A stretch of DNA of 64,000 bases, from positions 124,001 through 188,000 of the forward strand of contig CAVQBG010000009.1 of the NCBI GenBank assembly GCA_963710625.1, written 5' to 3'. Each line of letters opens with the position of its first letter. Positions within the stretch are counted from its first letter, which is position 1. Under the pieces are notes generated by a model, which saw only the letters and a list, made by a program, of their open reading frames with translations, made no database searches and had not been told where the DNA came from. The DNA is from Sva-07 sp963710625. GTDB taxonomy: Bacteria > Actinomycetota > Acidimicrobiia > Acidimicrobiales > Ilumatobacteraceae. A program made the position numbers and the translations under genes. This document shows positions 1-8,213 of this stretch, piece by piece.

Positions 1-674
1 CCGGTGATCGTGTGGCCGAACGCCTGCATGTAGTCGTGCTCGGCGACGAGGCCCTCGATGCGGTCCTTCACCTCGTCGGACAGGCCCTCGTAGGCGGCGT
101 TCATGTCGCAGAAGAGGGTGTCGCCGCCGGTGTCGGGCACCTCGATCGCTCGGAGGATGGCACCCTTCGACGGCACCTCGCGCCACGTGACGTCGTGGTG
201 CCAGCCGTTCTCGTAGCCACCGGTGTCGGCGTCCTTGGCGAAACGGACCAACTCCGGGCGTTCGTCGTTGCTGCTGAAGAACGGATGGACCTCCAACTCG
301 CCGAAGCGCCGGGCGAAGGCGACGTGTTGGTCGGCGGTGAGGCGCTGGTTGCGGAAGAACAGCACCTTGTAGTCGACCCACGCACGCGACAGCTCCTCGA
401 ACACGTCGTCGGCGAGCGGCTTCGACAGGTCCAGGCCCTTGACGATGCCGCCGAGCGTGGCACCGACCTGGCGAACCTCGAAGTGCTCCCACTCGAGCGC
501 CGTCAGCCGGATCCGTTCGGCAGCGAGGTGTGCCACCGGGCCGATCACCGCCTTGTCGGGACCGAAGGTGAGCTTGCGGGCGTTGAACTCGCCGATGTCG
601 CCCGACGGTTCGATCCCCTCCATCTTGGCGATCGCCGAGTTCGTGGACTCCAGGTCGTCGTCGGTGATGCTCAT
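1..674 (-). CDS. TauD/TfdA-family Fe(II)/2-oxoglutarate dioxygenase, 3' part outside window
   Basis: The first 224 residues are visible and the rest runs off the left edge. The family couples 2-oxoglutarate decarboxylation to hydroxylation of a substrate such as taurine, an alkyl sulfate or a carboxylic acid. The core starts near residue 65 with the typical run FEVRQVGATLGGIVKGLDLS, followed by VLFFRNQRLT and an HxD iron-binding motif (WHHDVTW; H159, D161). The C-terminal iron histidine and 2-oxoglutarate arginine lie outside. The ATG has a good ribosome site (GGAGG, 6 bases upstream). The substrate cannot be told from sequence. Confidence 0.88.
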   Translation of the reverse strand, partial: MSITDDDLESTNSAIAKMEGIEPSGDIGEFNARKLTFGPDKAVIGPVAHLAAERIRLTALEWEHFEVRQVGATLGGIVKGLDLSKPLADDVFEELSRAWVDYKVLFFRNQRLTADQHVAFARRFGELEVHPFFSSNDERPELVRFAKDADTGGYENGWHHDVTWREVPSKGAILRAIEVPDTGGDTLFCDMNAAYEGLSDEVKDRIEGLVAEHDYMQAFGHTIT

Positions 675-836
675 CTCGTCCCTCCGGTGCGACGCCGGTC
701 GTCGCTCGTCTCAACGTACTGCGCGTTCGTCCGAGGACTGAATCGAACGGTCTTCTGCGGCCGTATCCTGGCAGGGTCACCCCCCGACCCGGCTGCAGAG
801 ACGGCCCGGTCAGGTGCCGAGCAGGAGATCGCATCC

Positions 837-1481
837 ATGTCAAGCAGCAGGCCTTCGAGCATCCTCCGACTGGTCGTGGCGCTCGCCATCGTGCTCGTCG
901 CCGGTGTCGTCGCCGCGAACATGTTCGATCTGCAGCTGCCATTCGGCCGGGAGTCGAAGGACCACTCGCCGGCGCTGGTGCTCAACGAGATCCGTGATCT
1001 GGCGGAGCTGCATGTCGCCCAGGCGGAATTCGAGGTCATCGTCGATCGCGAGGTCGACGTGAAATGGGTGCCGTCGTTCATCGCCGGCGACCGTGTGCAG
1101 TTCGTCGCGGTCGGCACCGTCGACGCGATCGTCGACTTCGGCTCGCTCGACGAGGACTCGGTGATCGTCGACAACGAGACCAACACGGTGACCATCTTGC
1201 TGGCCGCGCCGGTCGCGGCTGACCCGGTCATCGACCTCGATCAGAGCGGCGTGATGAACCGCGATCGCGGCCTGCTCGACCGACTCGGCAGCGTGTTCGT
1301 CGACAGCCCAACCGAGGAGATCAGCCTGATCCGCGAAGCCGAGGGCAAGATGGCCGCGGCGGTGGCGGGAACCGACTTGATCGGCCGAGCGAAGACCAAC
1401 ACGACCTCGACGTTGACCGGTCTGCTCGAGGCGCTCGGCATCGAGAACGTGCGCGTCGTGTACACCGACGGCATCGGTTGA
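837..1481 (+). CDS. DUF4230-like single-pass membrane protein
   Basis: A 214-residue protein with one N-terminal membrane helix (about residues 9-28), then an extracytoplasmic domain that resembles DUF4230: a region starting LNEIRDLAELHVAQAEFEVI, a beta-rich middle and a conserved-looking C-terminal segment. DUF4230 proteins have no known enzymatic role. The ATG at 837 follows AGGAG at a normal distance; the open frame extends upstream but that part is antisense to the dioxygenase gene. It is divergent from the dioxygenase and stands alone before the next gene. Confidence 0.7.
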   Translation: MSSSRPSSILRLVVALAIVLVAGVVAANMFDLQLPFGRESKDHSPALVLNEIRDLAELHVAQAEFEVIVDREVDVKWVPSFIAGDRVQFVAVGTVDAIVDFGSLDEDSVIVDNETNTVTILLAAPVAADPVIDLDQSGVMNRDRGLLDRLGSVFVDSPTEEISLIREAEGKMAAAVAGTDLIGRAKTNTTSTLTGLLEALGIENVRVVYTDGIG

Positions 1482-1548
1482 CCGCTGAGACCGTCGCTGA
1501 CGGTCTCCGACACGTCGACGCGAGCGCTCGCCCCGTACCGTCGACGGC

Positions 1549-2592
1549 ATGGGTGTACGTCTCGACGAGTCCGACGAATTCATGCACGAACTCGGCCCGG
1601 AGCCGAACTTCAACGAGAGCATGTACATCAACTGCTTCGACCCCGCGCAGGGTGTCGGCGGGTGGTTCCGGATGGGCAACCGGGCCAACGAGGGAACCGC
1701 AGAGATGACGGTGTGCCTGTACCTGCCTCCGGAGGTCGAGGGCGGGAACCGGCAGGTCGGGTTCATGTTCAAGCGGCCGGCGATCGAGAACAACGACGCA
1801 CTCGACGCCGCCGGGCTCACGTGGACGATGGTGAAGCCGTTCGAGGAACTGCGCATCGACTACGTCGGCAAGGTCGTCGTGCTCGACGAGCCCGAGCAGA
1901 TGGCCAACCCCAAGGAGGCGTTCACGAACAACCCGTACGCCGAGGCGGAGATCCATCTCACCTTCGCCGGCCAGGGGCGGCCGAGCATGTTCGGCGGCGA
2001 GCCAGACGAGCCCCACGAGAAGCCGGGCGAGGAGTTCGCCAAGGGCCACTACGAGCAGCTCGTGGAGGCGAGCGGCACGATGCGCGTCGGCGAGCGGGAG
2101 TGGCAGGTCGCCGGCTTCGGGCTGCGCGACCACTCGTGGGGCCCGCGCTACTGGCAGGCGCCCTGGTACTACCGCTGGTTGACGGTCAACGTCGACGAGA
2201 ACTTCGGCTTCATGGCGAGCCGCGTCGCCAAGCGCGACAGCGACGGCACCCGCGGCGGCTTCGTGTGGGAGAACGGCGTGATGCACCTGTGCGACGACGT
2301 GCGGATCTCGACCGAGACCCGCGGCGACGAGCACTACCACGACCGCATCGAGGGCACGATCCGCTCCAGCCGCAGCGACCGCGAGTGGAACTTCACCGGT
2401 GAGGCGCTCAGCCTGATCCCGTTGCGCAACCGGCGTCAGACGCCCGACGGCGACTGGTTGCAGACCCGCATCTCCGAGGCGTACACGAAATGGACGATCC
2501 GCTCCGGCGAGTTCGAGGGTCGAGTCGGCTTCGGCATGTCGGAGTACCTCGATCAGATCATCGACGATCAGCCCGTCGGCATCGCCGAGTAG
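1549..2592 (+). CDS. Lipocalin-like (hydroxyneurosporene synthase/AttH-type fold) protein
   Basis: A 347-residue soluble protein without signal peptide or membrane segment. The pattern of two beta-rich halves with the motifs ESMYINCFD, GLRDHSWGPRYW and a repeated G-R-V/F-GFGMSEYL ending resembles the CrtC/AttH lipocalin-like proteins (DUF7064/7065 type) that occur beside lipid or steroid degradation genes in actinobacteria. The aromatic-rich stretch around WYYRWLTV suggests a hydrophobic ligand pocket. No catalytic residues are evident. A TACCGT box 7 bases before the ATG suggests a leaderless start. Confidence 0.55.
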   Translation: MGVRLDESDEFMHELGPEPNFNESMYINCFDPAQGVGGWFRMGNRANEGTAEMTVCLYLPPEVEGGNRQVGFMFKRPAIENNDALDAAGLTWTMVKPFEELRIDYVGKVVVLDEPEQMANPKEAFTNNPYAEAEIHLTFAGQGRPSMFGGEPDEPHEKPGEEFAKGHYEQLVEASGTMRVGEREWQVAGFGLRDHSWGPRYWQAPWYYRWLTVNVDENFGFMASRVAKRDSDGTRGGFVWENGVMHLCDDVRISTETRGDEHYHDRIEGTIRSSRSDREWNFTGEALSLIPLRNRRQTPDGDWLQTRISEAYTKWTIRSGEFEGRVGFGMSEYLDQIIDDQPVGIAE

Positions 2593-2644
2593 CCGCGGAC
2601 CCGGCAGGTCGGGTCTGGACACACGCGGGGTACCGTCGGGCCGC

Positions 2645-4690
2645 ATGAGTCAGCTGCCTCCGCCGTCGCCTCCCACCGACCCCACCGAGCCCACGACCCC
2701 CGCGTCGGCGCCGTCACATCGTGAGATCGCGGAGCGACTGATCGACGGGCGCAGCGCCGTCGGCCAGGTGGCGGTCAGCCCCGACGGGCAACACGTGGCG
2801 TTCGTGGTCGCCACCACGGACCTCGCGAAGAACACCACGTTCACCCGGGTCTGGATCGACGACGCCCCGGTGACGGCGGGTGACCACGACGGCAACCCGG
2901 CCTGGTCACCCGATGGTCGATTTCTCGCGTTCACCTCACGCCGCGGGGAGACCAAGGGCGACTCCACGCTGCACGTCCTTCCCGTGGCCGCCCCTGGCGA
3001 GGTCAGGACCCTGTGCACGATGCCCGATGGCCTCGACGACGTCGCCTGGTCGCCCGACGGTCGCCTGGTCGCCTTCACCAGCCGAACTCGCCACGAGCGC
3101 TACAGCGCCGAGAGCGTCGCCTGGCAGTCGCCGCGGAAGGTCGAGCGGCTCTTCAGCCGCCTGAACGGGCAGGACTGGATCTTCGACCGCCCGAACCACG
3201 TGTACGTGATCGCGGCCGACGGGACCGGGACGCCTCGCAACCTCACGCCCGGCGAGTTCCAGCACACCGGGATCAGCTGGTTGCTCGACGCCAGCGGCGT
3301 CGTGACCTCGGCGCAGCGCCACGAGACCTGGGACCGCGACCACGCAAACGATCTGTACGTCGTGTCGGTGCCCGAGCACGGTGACGGTGACGAGGACGGT
3401 TCGAACGTCCGGGCGCTGACGGCCCACGACGGCCAGTACGGCCATCCGTCGGTGTCGCCGGACGGGACACTGGTGGCGTTCATCGGTTCCGCGGATCCGG
3501 GCACCTACCCGCAGAACGCCAGGGTGGGGATCCTGCCGATCGACGGCGACGCCCACCCGCACGGTGACATCCGGTGGATCTCCGCCGGGTTCGACCGCAC
3601 GTTCCTCCCGACCGTGGGTGGACGCGCACCGGTCTGGGAGTCCGACACCCATCTCCTCGCGACCGCCGAAGATCGTGGTGCCACCCACCTGTACCGGCTC
3701 CCCGCCGACGGTTCGTTCGTCCCCGCACCACTCACCGAGGGGCCGGTGTCGGTCACGTCGTTCGATGCGGCGACCGGCCTCGTGGCCCGGGCGCAGGAAT
3801 CCGCAACCCATCCCGCCGAGCTCCACGTCGGCGACGAGCGCCGCACCCACGTCGGCGACCAATTCGCTGCGGGACTACTCGCATGGGAGCACTTCACCGC
3901 CCGCACCACCGACGGCACCGACGAGATCGACGCCTGGATCATGCGTCCGGCCGACTTCGACGAGACGAAGCGGTACCCCGTGCTGCTCAACGTCCACGGC
4001 GGTCCGCACACCCAGTACGGCGAGTACCTCTTCGACGAGTTCCAGATGCAGGCAGCGGCCGGCTTCGTGGTGGTGCTCGGCAACCCGCGCGGCAGCAGCG
4101 GCCGGCACACCGGTTGGGGGCAGGCGATCCAGGGCCCCAATCATCCGACCGTGCCCGGCCCGGGTTGGGGCACCGTCGACGTCGACGACGTCCTCGCGAT
4201 CATCGACACCGCACTCGATCGTTTCGAATTCTGCGACGCCGGACGGGTCGGGATGCTCGGGGGGTCGTACGGCGGTTGGATGGCCACGTGGCTCGCCGGA
4301 CATGACGGCGACCGGTTCCGGGCGGTCTGCTCCGAGCGGGCGGTCAACAACGCCACCGCGCTGGAGTTGTCGTCGGACATCTCGACGGCATTCAACGCGG
4401 TGCACGGCGTGAACCATCTGGAAGATCCTGCGGAGTACGTGCGCATGTCACCGGTCGCCGCGGTCCGCAACATCGACAAGCCGATGCTGATCATCCATTC
4501 CGAGGAGGACTGGCGCTGCCCGATCGGACAGGCCGAGGAGCTGTGGGTCGCCCTCAAGCTGCTCGACAAGGACGTCGACTTCTACCGCTTCCCCGGCGAG
4601 AACCACGAGCTCTCCCGTTCGGGGTCACCGCTCCACCGCGTCCAGCGCGGCGAGATCATCCTCGACTGGTTCGCCGAGAAGCTCGCCTGA
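2645..4690 (+). CDS. S9 family prolyl oligopeptidase-type serine peptidase
   Basis: A 681-residue peptidase of the acylaminoacyl-peptidase/DPP type, which cleaves short peptides. The N-terminal two thirds hold WD40-like TolB propeller repeats (several VSPDGxxVAF and WSPDGRxxAF motifs). The alpha/beta hydrolase domain starts near residue 440 with LLNVHGGPHTQYG, and carries the nucleophile GGSYGG (Ser541), the acid in HSEEDWRCP and the histidine in GENHELSRSG. All three catalytic residues are present. No signal peptide, so it is probably cytoplasmic. TACCGT lies 8 bases before the ATG. It converges on the P-type ATPase gene. Confidence 0.92.
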   Translation: MSQLPPPSPPTDPTEPTTPASAPSHREIAERLIDGRSAVGQVAVSPDGQHVAFVVATTDLAKNTTFTRVWIDDAPVTAGDHDGNPAWSPDGRFLAFTSRRGETKGDSTLHVLPVAAPGEVRTLCTMPDGLDDVAWSPDGRLVAFTSRTRHERYSAESVAWQSPRKVERLFSRLNGQDWIFDRPNHVYVIAADGTGTPRNLTPGEFQHTGISWLLDASGVVTSAQRHETWDRDHANDLYVVSVPEHGDGDEDGSNVRALTAHDGQYGHPSVSPDGTLVAFIGSADPGTYPQNARVGILPIDGDAHPHGDIRWISAGFDRTFLPTVGGRAPVWESDTHLLATAEDRGATHLYRLPADGSFVPAPLTEGPVSVTSFDAATGLVARAQESATHPAELHVGDERRTHVGDQFAAGLLAWEHFTARTTDGTDEIDAWIMRPADFDETKRYPVLLNVHGGPHTQYGEYLFDEFQMQAAAGFVVVLGNPRGSSGRHTGWGQAIQGPNHPTVPGPGWGTVDVDDVLAIIDTALDRFEFCDAGRVGMLGGSYGGWMATWLAGHDGDRFRAVCSERAVNNATALELSSDISTAFNAVHGVNHLEDPAEYVRMSPVAAVRNIDKPMLIIHSEEDWRCPIGQAEELWVALKLLDKDVDFYRFPGENHELSRSGSPLHRVQRGEIILDWFAEKLA

Positions 4691-4712
4691 TTGCAGCAGG
4701 GGGTCAGACCCC
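4691..4712. repeat. GCAGCAG / GGTCTGACC intergenic element, copy 1
   Basis: Located where the S9 peptidase and ATPase genes converge; the ATPase stop codon lies inside it. It holds a tight dyad, GGGGTC-A-GACCCC (4700-4712). On the minus strand it reads GTCTGACCCCCTGCTGCAA, almost the same as GTCTGACCCTGCTGCAA at 63895-63911, which also follows a gene end. It may act in termination, but there is no T-tract. Confidence 0.5.
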
Positions 4713-7445
4713 AGCTGCGATGCGGCGGCGGATCGCCTTGACGGCTTCGACCAGCACGAGCAGGCCGATGCCCGCGGCAGCGCAGACGGCGAGGTCGGCG
4801 CCACCGAGCGGATCCAGGTCGAGGAACTCGCTCAGGGGCGTGTAGAGCACGAGGAGCTGCAGCGCGATCACGAGGCCGGCGATCCCGAGCATCAGTGGAT
4901 TCGTCCGCCAGCCGATCGTACGCAGTGACTCGGTCGACGAGCGGGTCGCGAACGCCTGGCCCACCTGCATGAACGCCAACGTGGTGAACATCACCGTCTG
5001 CCACTGGTCGAGGTCGGCCGCGTAGTAGGTGAACCCGAGCCCGAGCGTGACGGCGCCGATCACCGCGCCGATCCAGGCCGTCCGGCGCCCGAGCCCGTCC
5101 GCCCAGAGCCCGTCCTGGGGCGAGTGTGGCGGCCGCTGCATCACGGTCGTCTCGGCGGGCTCGACGCCCATCGACAGTCCGAGCAGGCCGTCGGTCATCA
5201 GGTTCAGCCAGAGCAGCTGCAGCGGGAGGAAGGCGATCGCCGTCGTCGTGTCCGACCCGGCCGTGAGGAACGGGATCGGCCAGCCGAGCATCACGATGAT
5301 CTTGCCGAGGTTGCCGGCGACGGCGAAGCTGACGAAGCGGCGCAGGTTGTCGTAGATCACCCGGCCTTCTTCGACCGCAGCGACGATCGTGGCGAAGTTG
5401 TCGTCGCGCAGCACCATGTCGGCCGCTTCCTTCGACACGTCGGTGCCGGTGATGCCCATCGCCACACCGATGTCGGCGCGTTTGAGCGCCGGCGCGTCGT
5501 TGACACCGTCGCCGGTCATCGCAACGACCTGGTGCTGCTGTTGCAGTGCACCGACGATGCGCAGCTTGTGCTCGGGCGAGACGCGGGCGAACACCGACAC
5601 GTCGCGCACGGCCCCGGCGAACTCGGCGTCGTCGAGTCGGTCGAGGTCGGCCCCCACCAGCACGCGGTCGGAGTCGGTGATCCCGAGGTCGGTGGCGATC
5701 GCGAGCGCCGTCAGCGGATGGTCGCCGGTGATCATCACCGGCCGGATGCCGGCGCTGCGGCACACCGCGACCGAATGACGCACCTCCGGACGGGGCGGAT
5801 CGATGATGCCCACGAGAGCCAGGAGGACGAGATCCGACTCCGGATCGTCGTCCGAGGAGTCCAGCGGCCGGAAGGCGACGCCGAGCACGCGCATGCCCGC
5901 AGCAGCGAGCGCGTCGTTCGCGTCGGTGATGCGGCCGCGCCACCGGTCGTCGAGGTCGACCGCGGTGCCGTTGTCCCACACCGAGGTCGTCTGGTGGAGC
6001 AGTCCGTCGACGGCACCCTTCACGAACGCGAGGCGCACGTCCTGGGGGAGCTCGTGGAGCTCCGCCACGGCCCCGTCAAGCGGCGCGTGGATCGTGCTCA
6101 TCCGCTTGCGCGTCGAGTCGAACGGTCGCTCGTCGATCCGCGGCGTTCGCGAACGCAGCGATGCCACGTCGAGGCCGGCGTCGGCAGCCACCTGGAGCAG
6201 GGCGGTCTCGGTCGGGTCGCCGAGCCAGGCCGTCATGCCGTCATCGCCCGTGTCGACGGCGCCGTCGTTGCACAGGGCGCCGGCGACGAGCGCGATGTTC
6301 ACCGCGGCGGGAGCTGCGCCGACCGTCTGTGGAACGTCGGCGTCGGTGGCGTCGAAACGCACCTCCTGGCCCGCGACGTCGAGGACCGTCACGGTCATCC
6401 GGTTCTGGGTGAGGGTCCCGGTCTTGTCGGAACAGATCACCGTGACCGATCCGAGCGTCTCGACCGCCGGGAGCTTGCGGATCAACGCCTGGCGGCGCAG
6501 CATCCGCTGCGAGCCGATCGCCAACGTGAACGTGACGACGGCGGGGAGGCCTTCGGGGATCACGGCGACCGCCACGCTGATCGCGGTGAGCACGAGGTCG
6601 GCGGCATCCTCCCCCGCGATCGCCCCCATCACGACGACCGCAAGGGCCACGAGCACGCCGATGAGCGCCAGCTGTTTGCCGACGCGATCGAGACGGCGCT
6701 GCAACGGCGTCTGCTCCGATTCGACACCCTGCAGGAGCGAGGCGATCCGGCCGAGTTCGGTCCGCATGCCCGTGGCGACGACGACGCCCTGGCCACGACC
6801 CGCGCTCACCTGGGTGCCCGAGTACGCCATGCACCGCCGATCGCCGAGCGCGAGGCCGTCCCGATCGACCGGCGCAGTCTGCTTGTCGATCGGTTCGGAC
6901 TCACCCGTCAGCGTGGCTTCTTCGATCCGCAGACTCGCCACCTGGACGAGCCGAAGATCCGCCGCAACCACCGTGCCGGCGTCGAGATGGACGATGTCGC
7001 CGGGCACCAGTTCGCCCACGGCGACCGAGGTGGTGCGTCCCGCCCGGGTGACCCGTGCCGACGGCACCGCCATGCGTCGCAGCGCAGCGATCGCCTGCTC
7101 GGCGCGGTACTCCTGGTAGAAGCCGAGGGCGGTGAACAGCACGACGATTGCGCCGATGGCGCCCGCTTCGAGGTACTTGCCGAGCGCGAGCGACAGCAGC
7201 GCCGCTCCGATCAGGATCAGCACCATCACCGAGGAGATCTGCCCCCAGATCAACCGGAGCGGACTGGTCGTGGACGATTCCTCCAGCTCGTTCGGCCCGA
7301 AGTGCGCCCGTCGTCGCTCGATGGTGGCATCGTCGAGGCCCGAGGCCGACGACTCGAGCTCGACGAGCACGGCCTCGGCAGAACGCCGGTGCCAGTCGGC
7401 CGACGACGACGCGCCGATGTCGTCGACAGTGGCGGCAGCGCTCAT
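4704..7445 (-). CDS. P-type cation-transporting ATPase (P2A, Ca2+/Mn2+ type)
   Basis: A 913-residue cation pump with every hallmark: N-terminal cation-ATPase domain, TGES loop (about residue 178), phosphorylation site SDKTGTLT (D340), TGDGVNDAPALK hinge and a C-terminal membrane domain. Ion-site residues: VIPEGL in M4 and LNLMTDG in M6 are intact, but M5 reads AGNLGK, with Lys where SERCA has Glu771, so probably one ion site is used, as in Ca2+/Mn2+ pumps. The start at 7445 overlaps the stop of a leader peptide (ATGA); an in-frame TTG at 7514 would lie inside the regulatory hairpin and is rejected. The upstream Mn2+-type riboswitch suggests Mn2+ export. Confidence 0.93.
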   Translation of the reverse strand: MSAAATVDDIGASSSADWHRRSAEAVLVELESSASGLDDATIERRRAHFGPNELEESSTTSPLRLIWGQISSVMVLILIGAALLSLALGKYLEAGAIGAIVVLFTALGFYQEYRAEQAIAALRRMAVPSARVTRAGRTTSVAVGELVPGDIVHLDAGTVVAADLRLVQVASLRIEEATLTGESEPIDKQTAPVDRDGLALGDRRCMAYSGTQVSAGRGQGVVVATGMRTELGRIASLLQGVESEQTPLQRRLDRVGKQLALIGVLVALAVVVMGAIAGEDAADLVLTAISVAVAVIPEGLPAVVTFTLAIGSQRMLRRQALIRKLPAVETLGSVTVICSDKTGTLTQNRMTVTVLDVAGQEVRFDATDADVPQTVGAAPAAVNIALVAGALCNDGAVDTGDDGMTAWLGDPTETALLQVAADAGLDVASLRSRTPRIDERPFDSTRKRMSTIHAPLDGAVAELHELPQDVRLAFVKGAVDGLLHQTTSVWDNGTAVDLDDRWRGRITDANDALAAAGMRVLGVAFRPLDSSDDDPESDLVLLALVGIIDPPRPEVRHSVAVCRSAGIRPVMITGDHPLTALAIATDLGITDSDRVLVGADLDRLDDAEFAGAVRDVSVFARVSPEHKLRIVGALQQQHQVVAMTGDGVNDAPALKRADIGVAMGITGTDVSKEAADMVLRDDNFATIVAAVEEGRVIYDNLRRFVSFAVAGNLGKIIVMLGWPIPFLTAGSDTTTAIAFLPLQLLWLNLMTDGLLGLSMGVEPAETTVMQRPPHSPQDGLWADGLGRRTAWIGAVIGAVTLGLGFTYYAADLDQWQTVMFTTLAFMQVGQAFATRSSTESLRTIGWRTNPLMLGIAGLVIALQLLVLYTPLSEFLDLDPLGGADLAVCAAAGIGLLVLVEAVKAIRRRIAAGV

Positions 7446-7498
7446 GCGGCGCAACGGGAGATCACGGTGACGGTCTTCGAGGTGTCGGAGATGTGCAT
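7442..7498 (-). CDS. 18-residue leader peptide translationally coupled to the P-type ATPase
   Basis: A short frame MHISDTSKTVTVISRCAA begins with ATG 5 bases after GAAAGG, the only good Shine-Dalgarno site between the riboswitch and the ATPase. Its TGA overlaps the ATPase ATG (ATGA), while the ATPase start itself has no ribosome site. The simplest reading is that ribosomes enter at the leader and re-initiate on the ATPase gene. Its GAAAGG is the segment that the riboswitch can hide. The peptide sequence resembles nothing I recognise and may be unimportant in itself. Confidence 0.6.
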   Translation of the reverse strand: MHISDTSKTVTVISRCAA

Positions 7499-7503
7499 GG
7501 ATA

Positions 7504-7632
7504 CCTTTCAGCAAACGATGATGGTTCGCTGAAGGTCTCTCCGCTCCATCAGGAGCTGGCCCCGCCGACCTCGTCCCGATCGAGCGGGAGTCGGTGTGTT
7601 GACGACGGACCTCGAGGGATACTCCCCTTCAG
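7504..7632 (-). promoter_or_regulatory. yybP-ykoY family (Mn2+) riboswitch
   Basis: The minus-strand 5' region has the conserved parts of the yybP-ykoY aptamer in order: GGGGAGTA (7627-7620), GTCGTCAAC (7606-7598) and AGACCTT near the 3' end. Stem P1 is a perfect pair, CTGAAGG (7632-7626) with CCTTCAG (7535-7529). The 3' arm of P1 can instead pair as CCTTCAGCGAAC (7535-7524) with GTTTGCTGAAAGG (7516-7504), which contains the leader-peptide ribosome site. So ligand binding should form P1 and free the site: a translational ON switch. A TAGGTT box at 7649-7644 is a plausible -10. This class senses Mn2+ and often precedes P-type ATPases. Confidence 0.87.
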
Positions 7633-7683
7633 TTCTCGGTTGCAACCTATCGATCGGCGACCGCCATCCGGCACCACCGGGCC

Positions 7684-8172
7684 CTATTCCAGGACGCGGT
7701 GCAGCGTCGCGCTGAGGTGGTGCTGGAGCGGTTGACCGACGGCGGCCATGCGGAACGTGTAGTGGAGTTCGTCGCCGGTGAGCGAGAACGTGCGCTCGGT
7801 GACGGTGACCTCCTTCGCGCTCGATGTCGCACCGATCGACGTCGAGCGGACGTCGATCACCAGCGTGCCCTCGTTCGACACGATCGCTCCCTCGTAGATC
7901 TCGGCCAGACCGGTGGGCTGGGCCATCACGATCTCGATGCTGCCCGCGACCGGCAAGCGCAGATATCCCGTCTCGGCGTGCATCGGCGCTCCGGTGTCGG
8001 GATGCCGTGTGCGCTGTGAATAGGCGACGAAGGGCTTGCCGACGTGAACGAACGTGATCGCCTCGAGATACTCGAAGTCGTCGATCGTCGGGTACTCGCC
8101 GCTGCCGCGCCCCTCCCAGCTCCCGACGAGCGGGGCCAGTGCCGAGACGTCCGGGTGCAGTTCGAGGTCCAT
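7684..8172 (-). CDS. Nitrobindin-type heme-binding beta-barrel protein (DUF1794/THAP4-like)
   Basis: A 162-residue protein of the nitrobindin family: a ten-stranded barrel that binds ferric heme, reported to isomerise peroxynitrite to nitrate. Visible family marks are LVGSWEGRGSGEYPTI near the N-terminus (the GxWxGxGxG signature) and a C-terminal HHLSATLHRV, where the proximal heme histidine is expected. The ATG at 8172 is preferred because the TACGGT box 6 bases upstream would give a leaderless mRNA; the longer frame would run into the divergent promoter. It is transcribed away from the Nudix gene. Confidence 0.82.
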   Translation of the reverse strand: MDLELHPDVSALAPLVGSWEGRGSGEYPTIDDFEYLEAITFVHVGKPFVAYSQRTRHPDTGAPMHAETGYLRLPVAGSIEIVMAQPTGLAEIYEGAIVSNEGTLVIDVRSTSIGATSSAKEVTVTERTFSLTGDELHYTFRMAAVGQPLQHHLSATLHRVLE

Positions 8173-8194
8173 GCCTCCACCGTACGTTGGAGGC
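8173..8194. promoter_or_regulatory. 22-bp near-perfect palindrome between divergent genes
   Basis: GCCTCCA (8173-8179) and TGGAGGC (8188-8194) flank a CGTACG core, so the whole 22 bases match their reverse complement except for one pair. It covers the proposed -10 box (TACGGT) of the nitrobindin gene and touches its ATG, and lies 19 bases before the NudC start. This is the position expected for a repressor operator. No regulator gene is adjacent. Confidence 0.45.
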
Positions 8195-8213
8195 AACAGC
8201 GGCCGTGCTACGC

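Noticed and set aside
7443..7514. Longer ATPase start at TTG 7514
   Set aside because: It lies inside the ribosome-site-hiding hairpin and would conflict with the leader peptide; family alignment fits the start at 7445.
5124..7532. 802-residue plus-strand frame opposite the P-type ATPase
   Set aside because: It is an Arg/His-rich, low-complexity antisense shadow of a gene with all ATPase motifs, as expected at this GC content.
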